Below, piece by piece: positions 1 to 8,131 of a DNA stretch of 32,453 nucleotides (its first letter is position 1; each line of letters starts with the position of its first letter). The position numbers were made by a program, and so were the translations under genes. The stretch spans positions 1 to 32,453 of the forward strand of contig NZ_JAIDEN010000165.1 in the NCBI RefSeq assembly GCF_029054785.1, given 5' to 3'. The stretch is from Duncaniella sp. GTDB taxonomy: Bacteria; Bacteroidota; Bacteroidia; Bacteroidales; Muribaculaceae. Under the pieces are notes generated by a model that saw only the letters and a list, made by a program, of their open reading frames with translations, made no database searches and had not been told where the DNA came from.

Positions 1-96
1 TAGTTAATAGGTTTAATAACAATAGTTATAATCTGAGCGAAAGTTTTGAGGTGAATATGGCTCTGAATCGAAGTGCAAAACATTTTTTCAATTTAA

Positions 97-128
97 TTTG
101 TTAAATCATAAAAATGATTGTATCTTTG
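97..128 (+). promoter_or_regulatory. Promoter of rho (Bacteroidota sigma-70 type)
   Basis: TTTG at 97-100 and TATCTTTG at 121-128 are separated by 20 nt, which matches the Bacteroidota consensus TTTG / TAnnTTTG. It is the best promoter match upstream of rho and would start transcription near 135, leaving a leader of about 330 nt. Confidence 0.65.
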
Positions 129-468
129 CAAAGGCTTTGAACCCTACGGATCGGCCATTCATCCCCCTTCCAGCCTTTAAGATTTAATAATCCGCTTTTA
201 ATTCCGACGCGGTTTCAACAATCCCCTTTGCTGATTTCAAACTCTCTCTGAGCAGATGAAAGGCAAACCCCGAAGCGGGGACAACCAAAGATCAACCCTT
301 TTTTAATTTACTTTTCCGTTTCTAATTTCAATTAAAGCAATTACAGCGGACTTGACCGTGGGTCTATGATCCCCCCACTCCCCCTGACAATCTGTTTTCG
401 TGTAAAAAAATAATCCTTTAAGGTAAACAAAGTGTGGTGACGCACTTGCTTCCCAATTGACATTATAT
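129..468 (+). promoter_or_regulatory. Long 5' leader of rho
   Basis: There is no convincing gene in this 340-nt stretch. It contains a small perfect GC hairpin (CCCCG-AAG-CGGGG at 268-280), pyrimidine-rich tracts around 160-250 and a T-run at 299-304. The hairpin is not directly followed by the T-run, so it is not a standard intrinsic terminator. Rho leaders in other bacteria can be sites of Rho-dependent autoregulation; that this one is regulatory is inference from its length and unstructured C/T-rich parts. Confidence 0.35.
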
Positions 469-2628
469 ATGTATAATTACTCCGAACTTGAAGCCATGGA
501 CGACTCGCAATTGCGGGAAGTCGCACAAACCAACGGCATAAAGAAAGTCAATCTCGACGATAAAGAGAATCTCATTTACGAAATCCTTGACAAGCAGGCA
601 CGCGACATAGCTGCCAGCTCGACAGCAAACGCGTCACAAAAAAACCGCCGCAGCAAAAAGGAAACAAAAGATGTAAAAGAAGACAACCAGCAGAAGACTC
701 CTCGCAAGAAAAAAGAGGAACCGAAAAGCGAAGCGCCTCAAGAGCCGGCACAGAATGCCGAGCAGCAGCCAAAGAAACGTGGCCGCAAGGCCCGTCAGGC
801 AGCTGAAGGCAACACTTCTGCCGAAACAGCTCCTCAGGCAGAGTCCACTCCTGCTGAAACACAGACTCCTGCACCGGCAGAGGCTGAACCCGCAGTTGCC
901 GAAGCCCAGCAGGCTCAAGGCGAACAGCAGCCCAAGCGTCGCCGTGGTCGCCCGCCCCGCAATTCTCAGCCGGAACAAGAAAACGAATCTGCTGCAAACG
1001 CATCCGCTGAAATCCCTGCTTCTGAAACAGCCCCTGCCAAGGAAGAACCTCGCACCGAAGAGCCTAAGGCAGAAGACACAGGCATTCAGGCGGAGGCTTT
1101 CAAACAGCTCCCGGCGCCTGCCGACTCTGAGAATCAGATCTCATCGGAAGAACGTCCTCGCCACGGCATATTCATCCGTCCCGGCCAGGCCAACGACATG
1201 AACCAGGCCTCGGACTCTGAAAACCAGCAGGACCGGCAGCAGCAACAGCCCAAACGCGATTTCCGCCCGAAGGACAGTTCTTTCGGATCATTCTTCCCCC
1301 GTTCAGGAGGACGCACATTCGCACCACGCTCACAGCAGGAAAAAGAGCAGCAGGCCCAGCAGCCTCAGCAGCCGGCGCCAGTTCCGCAGACTCCAATCGT
1401 CCTCGGAGAACCCGGAATGGAAAAACAGCAGGCGCAAGGCAAAAAGAACAAAAAGAACCGCAACAAAAATCAGCAGTTCGAACAGAGACCCCAGCAGCAG
1501 GCCTACAATTTCGACGGCATCATCGAGGCTACCGGTGTGCTTGAAATAATGCCCGAAGGCCACGGATTTCTTCGCTCAAGCGACTACAACTACCTTGCAT
1601 CTCCCGACGACGTTCTTGTCACAAAGGAACAGATCAAACAATACGCACTCCGTTCGGGCGACGTTGTCGACGCCACACTCCGCGCTCCGCGCGAAGGTGA
1701 CAAATACTTCCCTCTCAGCTCAGTCAGAAGCGTCAACGGCCGTTCGGTGGAATATATCCGCGACAGAGTCGCTTTTGAGCATCTCACGCCTCTTTTCCCC
1801 AACGAAAAATTCGACCTCACGTCAGGCCGTTCAAGCAACATCTCGACTCGCGTTGTGGACATGTTCTCCCCTATCGGCAAAGGACAGCGCGGCCTGATTG
1901 TAGCACCTCCGAAAACCGGTAAGACCATCCTTCTCAAGGACATCGCCAACGCCATCGCAGAGAATCACCCCGAAACCTATATCATGATTCTCCTTATTGA
2001 CGAACGCCCGGAAGAAGTAACCGACATGAGCCGCAGCGTGAATGCCGAAGTAATCGCATCGACTTTCGACGAACCCGCGGAACGTCATGTGAAAATCGCC
2101 TCCATCGTTCTGGAAAAGGCAAAGCGCATGGTTGAATGCGGCCACGACGTAGTCATCCTGCTTGACTCGATCACTCGTCTTGCCCGTGCCTACAACACTT
2201 GCGCACCGGCCTCAGGCAAAATCCTCTCCGGCGGTGTCGATGCAAACGCCCTCCAGAAACCAAAACGCTTCTTCGGCGCAGCCCGTAACATTGAAAACGG
2301 CGGCTCGCTCACCATCATCGCCACAGCCCTCACCGAAACCAGCTCCAAAATGGACGAAGTCATCTTTGAGGAATTCAAGGGCACAGGCAACATGGAACTT
2401 CAGCTTGACCGCAAGCTGTCCAACAAGCGCATCTTCCCCGCTGTCGACATCATGGCCTCCTCAACCCGCCGTGACGACCTGCTCCTGCGCAATGAAACCC
2501 TCAACCGCATGTGGATTCTCCGCCGCTTCCTGAGCGACCGGAATTCAATCGAGGCAATGGAATTCATCAAAGACCGCATGGAACGCACCTCGGACAACGA
2601 AGAACTCCTCCGCACAATGGGAGACTGA
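469..2628 (+). CDS. rho: Transcription termination factor Rho with long disordered insert
   Basis: Hexameric RNA-dependent ATPase that ends transcription at Rho-dependent sites in the cytoplasm. The 719-residue product has a Rho N-terminal helical segment (about 1-45), then roughly 300 residues of low-complexity sequence rich in Q, E, A, P, K and R with RGRP-type patches, then the OB-fold RNA-binding domain (from about 346) and the RecA-like motor. The Walker A motif APPKTGKT lies near residue 478; LLDSITRLARAYN follows as the Walker B region. E. coli Rho has 419 residues, so the excess is almost entirely the insert. An in-frame TTG at 457 would add four residues, but ATG 469 begins the sequence expected of the family (MYNYSELEAM). 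In Bacteroides thetaiotaomicron a similar disordered Rho region has been reported to drive phase separation; the same role here is inference. Confidence 0.97.
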   Translation: MYNYSELEAMDDSQLREVAQTNGIKKVNLDDKENLIYEILDKQARDIAASSTANASQKNRRSKKETKDVKEDNQQKTPRKKKEEPKSEAPQEPAQNAEQQPKKRGRKARQAAEGNTSAETAPQAESTPAETQTPAPAEAEPAVAEAQQAQGEQQPKRRRGRPPRNSQPEQENESAANASAEIPASETAPAKEEPRTEEPKAEDTGIQAEAFKQLPAPADSENQISSEERPRHGIFIRPGQANDMNQASDSENQQDRQQQQPKRDFRPKDSSFGSFFPRSGGRTFAPRSQQEKEQQAQQPQQPAPVPQTPIVLGEPGMEKQQAQGKKNKKNRNKNQQFEQRPQQQAYNFDGIIEATGVLEIMPEGHGFLRSSDYNYLASPDDVLVTKEQIKQYALRSGDVVDATLRAPREGDKYFPLSSVRSVNGRSVEYIRDRVAFEHLTPLFPNEKFDLTSGRSSNISTRVVDMFSPIGKGQRGLIVAPPKTGKTILLKDIANAIAENHPETYIMILLIDERPEEVTDMSRSVNAEVIASTFDEPAERHVKIASIVLEKAKRMVECGHDVVILLDSITRLARAYNTCAPASGKILSGGVDANALQKPKRFFGAARNIENGGSLTIIATALTETSSKMDEVIFEEFKGTGNMELQLDRKLSNKRIFPAVDIMASSTRRDDLLLRNETLNRMWILRRFLSDRNSIEAMEFIKDRMERTSDNEELLRTMGD

Positions 2629-2651
2629 TCCGCAATCATCCTCCTTCTCAG

Positions 2652-2717
2652 GATAATAATAAAATCAATCGGGACGCCTTGTAAGTACAAGGCGTCCCGA
2701 TTGATTTTATTATTATC
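2652..2717. terminator. Bidirectional terminator between rho and rpiB
   Basis: Perfect inverted repeat with 32-nt arms (2652-2683 and 2686-2717) around a 2-nt centre. The inner half is GC-rich (GGGACGCC/GGCGTCCC) and the outer half is AT-rich, so each strand reads a GC stem followed by a T-rich arm. The site sits between the convergent ends of rho and rpiB and suits termination of both. Confidence 0.85.
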
Positions 2718-2795
2718 AGCTTCTCCCGATGCAGGTTTTCGAAACCGAGCGCGACTACCACCGTTGGCGCATACCGATGAAATTCAGGCCAAGTG

Positions 2796-3263
2796 TCATT
2801 TGCATGTACAGCCCGACACAGGGATTTTCTCGATGCGGCGTTCGTGGCGGCCTCCGTCAAACGGAGTGTTCAGGAAAGTCTCGACAATATTGATGGCTGT
2901 TACATTGTCAATGAAACGGGCAGGAAGAACCAGCACATTAGCATCGTTGTGGCGACGCGCAAGCTCGGCAAGCTCTACATTCCAGCACAGAGCCGCACGG
3001 ATACCCTGATGCTTGTTCAAGGTCATTCCGATGCCGTTACCGGAACCGCACAACGCTATGCCCGGATAGCACTCGCCGTTTTCAACAGCCGCTGCACACG
3101 GATGGGCGAAGTCAGCATAGTCGCAACTCTCAGTAGAATCTGTGCCAAAATCCTTATACTCGATGCCGAGGGATTCAAAATAACCTTCAAGCACCATTTT
3201 CATTTCATAGCCCGCATGATCGCTGCAAAATCCAACGGGCAGGTTTTCCTTAAGAATTGACAT
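2796..3263 (-). CDS. rpiB: Ribose-5-phosphate isomerase B
   Basis: Interconverts ribose 5-phosphate and ribulose 5-phosphate in the non-oxidative pentose phosphate pathway. The 155-residue length is typical of the RpiB/LacAB family. Visible family motifs are SDHAGYE (14-20), the CGSGNGIGM loop with the active-site cysteine at 72, and RRHNDAN with His105. The loop normally reads CGTGIGM or similar, so the residue content is slightly unusual but compatible. The gene lies 88 nt downstream of the DUF5063 gene; a weak match to a promoter (TTG at 3298-3296, TAATTTAC at 3277-3270 on the minus strand) may serve it alone. The opposite strand is open over nearly the same interval, but has no family signature. 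Confidence 0.93.
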   Translation of the reverse strand: MSILKENLPVGFCSDHAGYEMKMVLEGYFESLGIEYKDFGTDSTESCDYADFAHPCAAAVENGECYPGIALCGSGNGIGMTLNKHQGIRAALCWNVELAELARRHNDANVLVLPARFIDNVTAINIVETFLNTPFDGGRHERRIEKIPVSGCTCK

Positions 3264-3307
3264 AAATCTGTAAATTATATTGTTTTCTTATTTTTCAATC
3301 TGTTAAA

Positions 3308-3327
3308 CCCTCCTAACGGCGGGAGGG
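3308..3327 (-). terminator. Possible terminator after the DUF5063 gene
   Basis: CCCTCC at 3308-3313 pairs with GGAGGG at 3322-3327. On the minus strand the stem is followed by TTT and then mixed sequence, so the T-tract is poor. It could reduce read-through from the yicC-gmk-nadD-DUF5063 unit into rpiB. Confidence 0.35.
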
Positions 3328-3351
3328 CACTACGCTTCTCGTTGAAACCGG

Positions 3352-3891
3352 TCAGTTCTCATCGACTTCTTCACTGTCATCGTCTTCTCCGGAAGAATAA
3401 CGGATGTGGTTGAGCGGACGCAGCAAATTGCACAGTCGCTGACTCCAATAAGACTGGAAATCCGCCCTGACTGCATGTAATGCCATGTTGACAACATCCT
3501 CCGGAGCATCCTTGACCATCGCGATAAAGTTGTAAAGGACCTGAAAAATGTCGCAGAGTCCTTCGGAAACACTCATCCCGATCGGTGTGTCAGAGTATTT
3601 CATATCCTCCTCAAACACTTCAAGATAGACATCGTCCGGGCCTAAAAGATTTTCAATTTCCCGTCTGAGAGCCTCATAATAGTCTTCATCAAGATAGCTC
3701 TCTACATACGGGTCGACATCCTCCATCAACGGCGCAGGTTTCAGATCAGATGCCACTATATAGATCCTCGGAAGCAGACGCAGCATAGATGCGACGAATT
3801 CAGCCGGTTCAGATTCACGGCAGTTCTCCACCGCACAGCAGTATTCATTACACAAGGCTATAAAAGCAAGTGAATTAGGAGCGAGTTCCAT
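3352..3891 (-). CDS. DUF5063 family protein
   Basis: A 179-residue acidic cytoplasmic protein without signal peptide or membrane segment. It resembles the DUF5063 family of Bacteroidota, known only by sequence. The sequence is predicted mostly helical, with a conserved-looking central stretch EDYYEALRREIENLLG (about 95-110) and an acidic tail (GEDDDSEEVDEN). Its start overlaps the end of nadD by 17 nt, so the two are translated from one message and probably coupled. The constant company of nadD and gmk suggests a housekeeping role around nucleotide or cofactor metabolism, but no reaction can be read from the sequence. Confidence 0.8.
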   Translation of the reverse strand: MELAPNSLAFIALCNEYCCAVENCRESEPAEFVASMLRLLPRIYIVASDLKPAPLMEDVDPYVESYLDEDYYEALRREIENLLGPDDVYLEVFEEDMKYSDTPIGMSVSEGLCDIFQVLYNFIAMVKDAPEDVVNMALHAVRADFQSYWSQRLCNLLRPLNHIRYSSGEDDDSEEVDEN

Positions 3892-4456
3892 AAAGATTAT
3901 TTTTAATTATATAATCATATACGCCCTGGGGCAAAAAATAGTTCATATCCCATCCGCGGGCCAGAGCCTTACGGATAAGAGTACTGGAGATCTCAGCAGT
4001 CGGAGCGTTGACCACGTCTACCCCGTCATCATAGATTGTCCCTACCGGATAACCGGGGCGAGGATAGACGATCACACCGAATTCCGAGATGATGGCCTCA
4101 TGATCTTTCCACTGATCGAAGATCTTCCAGTTGTCACTGCCGATAATCAGCTTGAAGCTATGGCGCGGATAGCGCTTGGCAAGATAACGCAGAGTGTTGA
4201 TCGTGTATGACGGACGCGGCATCGACAGCTCATAATCACAGATATTCAATCCTTTGGTATCTCCTATGGCCAGCTCAAGCATCTTCAGCCGGGTGAGGTC
4301 GGGAATCAGTTCATCCGAACCTGCTTTCAACGGATTGAGAGGCGACAGCGTCAGCCACACTTCATCCAGATCGGTAAACTGCTGGAGATAACTTGCAAGC
4401 ATCATGTGTCCGATATGGACAGGATTAAACGAGCCTCCTAATATTCCTATGGTCAT
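3875..4456 (-). CDS. nadD: Nicotinate-nucleotide adenylyltransferase
   Basis: Transfers AMP from ATP to nicotinate mononucleotide, the penultimate step of NAD synthesis. The 193-residue product has the nucleotidyltransferase signature GGSFNPVHIGH at residues 7-17 and the second motif ISSTLIR at 156-162, with SxxNPxK (about 38-44) between. Length and motif order are normal for NadD. It lies 27 nt downstream of gmk and overlaps the DUF5063 start, in the operon yicC-gmk-nadD-DUF5063. Confidence 0.95.
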   Translation of the reverse strand: MTIGILGGSFNPVHIGHMMLASYLQQFTDLDEVWLTLSPLNPLKAGSDELIPDLTRLKMLELAIGDTKGLNICDYELSMPRPSYTINTLRYLAKRYPRHSFKLIIGSDNWKIFDQWKDHEAIISEFGVIVYPRPGYPVGTIYDDGVDVVNAPTAEISSTLIRKALARGWDMNYFLPQGVYDYIIKNNLYGTRS

Positions 4457-4483
4457 TTAAAGACTGATCAGTTGTTCAACCTT

Positions 4484-5071
4484 TCAACGCATCCCTTCCA
4501 CGCAGACGGAAAGGAAATTTTTAATTGTCACATCAACTTCATTCACCGCGCGGTCCAGCGAATCATTGACCACCACACAGTCGAATTCCGGAGCAAACGA
4601 AAGTTCATATTCCGCTTTCGCAAGCCTCTCCTCGATCGCTTCGGCGCTGTCTGTGGCTCGACCGGTGAGCCGTTTGCGCAACACGTCAAGACCCGGAGGC
4701 TGAATGAATACGCTCAAGGCTTCTTCGCCGTAGAGTTTCTTCACATTCACACCGCCTTTGACATCTATGTCGAGGATCACATTATGACCTTCGGCCGTGA
4801 TGCGCTCTATCTCACTTTTAAGCGTTCCGTAAAACCGACCGGGATAGACCTCTTCATATTCGACAAAAGCGTCTGCGGCAATGGCTTCACGAAATTCGTC
4901 ATCTGACAGGAAATAATAGTTCACACCGTGGACCTCTTCACCGCGCGGCTTCCGGTTGGTAGCCGAGATTGAAAACTTCATGTCGATCTCACCACGCTCC
5001 AGCAGAGCATTGATGATCGTCGACTTGCCGGTACCGGAGGGCGCTGAAATTATAATGATCTTCCCTTTCAT
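4484..5071 (-). CDS. gmk: Guanylate kinase
   Basis: Phosphorylates GMP to GDP with ATP. The 195-residue product opens with a beta strand and the P-loop SAPSGTGKST (residues 9-18), followed by the GMP-binding segment SATNRKPRGEEVHGVNYYFL, and the lid region RLTGRATDSAEAIEERL. All are as in the family. It lies 44 nt downstream of yicC, an arrangement common in many bacteria. Confidence 0.96.
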   Translation of the reverse strand: MKGKIIIISAPSGTGKSTIINALLERGEIDMKFSISATNRKPRGEEVHGVNYYFLSDDEFREAIAADAFVEYEEVYPGRFYGTLKSEIERITAEGHNVILDIDVKGGVNVKKLYGEEALSVFIQPPGLDVLRKRLTGRATDSAEAIEERLAKAEYELSFAPEFDCVVVNDSLDRAVNEVDVTIKNFLSVCVEGMR

Positions 5072-5115
5072 CTGTGAAATCCGATAGATGTTTATTATAT
5101 CAAACGTGATTTGTT

Positions 5116-5991
5116 TTACATTACATTGAGCACCTGCTCCTTGATCTGTTCCAGCACATCTTTCATCTGGACCACGAGCCGCTGCATCTGCGCATGATTG
5201 CTTTTCGATCCGAGAGTATTGATCTCACGGCCCATTTCCTGAGCGATGAATCCGAGTTTCTTGCCCTGTCCGCGTGGAGCTTCGAGGGTCTCGGTGAAAT
5301 AGTTGAGATGCTGTGTCAGACGCTGTTTTTCTTCATTGACATCAAGTTTTTCGATATAGAAAAAGAGTTCCTGCTCCAGTCGGCTGCGGTCATAGTCGAC
5401 ATTGTGGATTTTAGCCAGGCCCTCTTCCATGCGTGTGCGGATACGCTCTACTCTTTCAGTCTCATATTGCGGCACCTGCTCAAGCAGCTCTCTGATGCGG
5501 GCAATACGTTCGGCAAAAAATGTCTCCAGTTTCTCGCCTTCGGCCCTGCGGTAGCTCATCAGCGCCTCGATGGCATCTGAAAGGGCCGCCATTACGGCCT
5601 CAACTTCATTGTCGTCGGCCTGGGTCGGAGTCTCGCTCTTGATCACATCCGGGAAACGCATCAGGACTGTGTACCAGTCAGCCGGGCTATCAATGCCAAG
5701 TTCGGCGGCAGCCTGCTCGACATCAGCCTTATAGGCCTTGAGCGCAGGCACATTCAGACGTACAGAAGCCTCTGACGAGACACTCTCCACATAAATAGTC
5801 AGATCGACCTTACCACGTTCCAATGACGCCGCGATCAGGTTGCGCATCGCAAGTTCTTCAGCACGCAAAGATGACGGCACTCGTGCGGCCACATCAATCT
5901 GCTTACTGTTAAGGGACTTTAATTCAACCGTGATTTTCTTTCCGGGAAGCTCGGTCACTGCTTTCCCGAATCCCGTCATTGAGTATAACAT
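5116..5991 (-). CDS. yicC: YicC/YloC family endoribonuclease
   Basis: The 291-residue product begins MLYSMTGFGKA, the hallmark N-terminus of YicC/YloC proteins, and ends with the conserved C-terminal domain (DUF1732) containing QEMGREINTLGSKSNHAQM. Members of this family have been shown to act as endoribonucleases. An upstream in-frame ATG at 6033 would add 14 residues, but it lies inside the promoter -7 box, so ATG 5991 is preferred. The gene is first in the operon with gmk, nadD and DUF5063, and is divergent from tsaB. Confidence 0.92.
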   Translation of the reverse strand: MLYSMTGFGKAVTELPGKKITVELKSLNSKQIDVAARVPSSLRAEELAMRNLIAASLERGKVDLTIYVESVSSEASVRLNVPALKAYKADVEQAAAELGIDSPADWYTVLMRFPDVIKSETPTQADDNEVEAVMAALSDAIEALMSYRRAEGEKLETFFAERIARIRELLEQVPQYETERVERIRTRMEEGLAKIHNVDYDRSRLEQELFFYIEKLDVNEEKQRLTQHLNYFTETLEAPRGQGKKLGFIAQEMGREINTLGSKSNHAQMQRLVVQMKDVLEQIKEQVLNVM

Positions 5992-6032
5992 GATATGAGG
6001 ATTTATTATGATTAACAGGCAATATTTTCCCA

Positions 6033-6061
6033 CAAAATTAGTAATTTATCGGGAGAAACAA
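6033..6061 (-). promoter_or_regulatory. Promoter of the yicC-gmk-nadD operon
   Basis: On the minus strand TTG (6061-6059) and TAATTTTG (6040-6033) are spaced by 18 nt, a good Bacteroidota promoter. Transcription would start near 6027, about 35 nt before the yicC ATG. Confidence 0.6.
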
Positions 6062-6062
6062 G

Positions 6063-6070
6063 TAACTTTG
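6063..6070 (+). promoter_or_regulatory. Promoter -7 box of tsaB
   Basis: TAACTTTG at 6063-6070 is a perfect -7 box. The -33 position only offers TTTA near 6045. The box abuts the -33 element of the divergent yicC promoter, so the two promoters cannot easily be occupied together. Confidence 0.5.
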
Positions 6071-6131
6071 TTTCAAATTTTGACTCGCGAACCCCTCCGA
6101 TGGTCGGTTCGCTTTAACTTATTGCATCACA

Positions 6132-6830
6132 ATGGCCGTAATTCTTAATATCGAAACATCTGTCGACCACTGCTCTGTGGCCCTTACAGCCGAGGGTATG
6201 GTCCTTGCCCATCAGGAAGAAGGCGGTGGCCGCAACCACGCCGCTCTTCTCAGCGATTACATTAAATATTGCCTCGATTTTGCCCGCGAAAAAGAATTGC
6301 AACTTGAAGCCGTGGCGGTAGCCTTAGGCCCCGGCAGCTACACAGGACTGCGCATCGGTCTTTCCGAAGCCAAAGGTCTGGCCTATTCGCTTGGCATTCC
6401 GCTGATCGGCATTGACACCCTCCGTATAATGGCCTGCAATGTGATGTTCACTCAGGAACTGGAGGGGGATGAAATTTTCGTCCCGATGATTGATGCAAGA
6501 CGCATGGAAGTCTACACCGCTGCCTTTGACTTCTCTCTTGAGGCCGTGATGGACCAGCAGGCCCTGATCCTTACGCCTGACAGCTACAAGGAAATCATCG
6601 AACGCTACCCGCGCGTTCTGATGTTCGGCAACGGCAGCGACAAAGCCCGTGAAGTGATCACCGCTCCAAATGTCACTTTCATTCCCGACATCAATCCGCT
6701 GGCAATCGACATGATAGCCCTTGCCGAACGGGCCTATTCACGCAAGGATTTCATTGACATCGCATACAGTGTCCCCAACTACATCAAAGATTTCCAGGCG
6801 TCCACACCCAAGAACAACCTATTGGAGTGA
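6132..6830 (+). CDS. tsaB: tRNA threonylcarbamoyladenosine synthesis protein TsaB
   Basis: Non-catalytic partner of TsaD in forming t6A at position 37 of ANN-decoding tRNAs. The 232-residue product has the ASKHA-type N-terminus ILNIETSVDHCSVAL and the TsaB signature GPGSYTGLR at 66-74, followed by GLSEAKGLAYSLG. Length is typical. The stop overlaps the start of the next gene as GTGA, so the two are co-translated; both probably act on RNA modification. Confidence 0.94.
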   Translation: MAVILNIETSVDHCSVALTAEGMVLAHQEEGGGRNHAALLSDYIKYCLDFAREKELQLEAVAVALGPGSYTGLRIGLSEAKGLAYSLGIPLIGIDTLRIMACNVMFTQELEGDEIFVPMIDARRMEVYTAAFDFSLEAVMDQQALILTPDSYKEIIERYPRVLMFGNGSDKAREVITAPNVTFIPDINPLAIDMIALAERAYSRKDFIDIAYSVPNYIKDFQASTPKNNLLE

Positions 6831-8002
6831 AGGAAGATTTCAACAGACTGCGCCTGAAGCATCACGGCGATCCTGAGATGATGCAGAAAATCCTGCAACT
6901 CGAATGCCGCAGCAAAACCGCATCCAAACTTCCTGAAACTCTTAAATGCCAGGACTTCATATTCCCATCGCTCGCTGTCGCAGAAATGTCGACCTCCGAT
7001 GCGGTGGCGGAAATCCATGCCTCTTTTATTCCTGATGGAGCCGACGTGCTGGACATGACCTTCGGGCTGGGAATCGACTCATTCCACTTCGCCGGACGCG
7101 CCCGAAAGGTGACGGCCATTGAGTTCAATCCTGAGACATTCAAGGCCGGAACCCACAATATCAAAGCTCTGGGACTTGAAAACCTCACTTTGGAAGAAGG
7201 CGAGAGCATCCGGTGGCTGCGTGACCACGGCGACTATTGCTTCGATGTGATCTTCATCGATCCCGCACGCCGTGACAATGCCGGACGTCATTACGCGCTT
7301 AAAGACTGCCAACCGGACATTATCCCGGCACTCCCCATGCTGCTGTCACGCTGCCGGCGCCTGATCATCAAAGCCTCTCCGATGCTTGACATAAAAAAAG
7401 CGATCGCGGAATTAGGCGTCTCCTGCGATGTCATCACAACAGGCACTGTCAAGGAATGCAAAGAGCTTATATTTCTGATTGACACAGACCGAATCTGTCA
7501 GGAGAACCAAGCGCCGTCACGCCTCTCCACAAACTGCCTTACCGTCGGCAGACAAGCCTACTCATTTACTCCGGAAGAGGAAAACAACGCCGCCCCGACC
7601 TACTCCGCTCCGATTGCAGGAGGAGTCCTGTTGGAACCATTCCCGTCAGTCATGAAAGGCGGAGGCCTGAAACTGCTTTCCGAACGCTTCGGCACAGGCA
7701 AGCTCCATCCGAACACGAGCCTGTTTTGCGCAGATGAGCAAGCAGAAGATTTTCCGGGTGAATATTTCAGGATCATCGAGGTCCTGCCGTTCAACAAACA
7801 GACCGTAAAGAATTTCGCCAAGACCTATCCTGTTGTCAACGTAGCCGTCCGAAATTTTCCTTTGGGCGCACCGCAACTTGCCGCAAAACTCAAGATCAAG
7901 GAAGGCGGCGATTCAATGATTTTCGGCACAACCGCATCCGGCGACCAGAAACTACTGATTGTAACATCAATGGGACAAGTCTGTCAGAGAAGAGGCTGCT
8001 GA
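6827..8002 (+). CDS. Class I SAM-dependent methyltransferase, THUMP-like C-terminal domain
   Basis: A 391-residue cytoplasmic protein. The Rossmann methyltransferase core shows motif I VLDMTFGLGIDS (74-85), an acidic strand end AIEFNPET (about 97-104), and FIDPARRD (143-150), where the catalytic NPPY-like motif would be. The C-terminal third resembles the THUMP-like domain (PF18096) found beside such cores in Bacteroidota and Actinobacteria. Translation starts at GTG 6827, overlapping the tsaB stop. An RNA substrate, perhaps tRNA, fits the domain type and the neighbour, but the target base is unknown. Confidence 0.82.
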   Translation: MKEDFNRLRLKHHGDPEMMQKILQLECRSKTASKLPETLKCQDFIFPSLAVAEMSTSDAVAEIHASFIPDGADVLDMTFGLGIDSFHFAGRARKVTAIEFNPETFKAGTHNIKALGLENLTLEEGESIRWLRDHGDYCFDVIFIDPARRDNAGRHYALKDCQPDIIPALPMLLSRCRRLIIKASPMLDIKKAIAELGVSCDVITTGTVKECKELIFLIDTDRICQENQAPSRLSTNCLTVGRQAYSFTPEEENNAAPTYSAPIAGGVLLEPFPSVMKGGGLKLLSERFGTGKLHPNTSLFCADEQAEDFPGEYFRIIEVLPFNKQTVKNFAKTYPVVNVAVRNFPLGAPQLAAKLKIKEGGDSMIFGTTASGDQKLLIVTSMGQVCQRRGC

Positions 8003-8041
8003 AACTTACGTTCCAACAGCCTCCTCATATATATTGTTTAT

Positions 8042-8100
8042 CTTAGGAACTGTTTAAATTTCATAAATCCGTATCACATAAATTTAAACAGCTTCTTAAG
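8042..8100. terminator. Bidirectional terminator between methyltransferase gene and rlmB
   Basis: A perfect 12-bp stem, CTGTTTAAATTT (8050-8061) with its complement at 8080-8091, is extended by eight further pairs (8042-8049 with 8093-8100, one G-T) around a single bulged C at 8092. A second, GC-richer stem GAGGCTG/CAGCCTC (7992-7998 and 8017-8023) begins inside the methyltransferase stop region. Both lie between convergent genes. Confidence 0.6.
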
Positions 8101-8131
8101 TAACTCTTGAAAATCAATTGTTACTTATCTC

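Noticed and set aside
457..468. TTG start for rho four codons upstream
   Set aside because: ATG 469 gives the expected N-terminus, and TTG starts are rare in this group.
2793..3260. A 155-codon open frame on the plus strand opposite rpiB
   Set aside because: It mirrors rpiB almost exactly, has no recognisable motif, and the minus-strand frame has clear RpiB active-site sequence.
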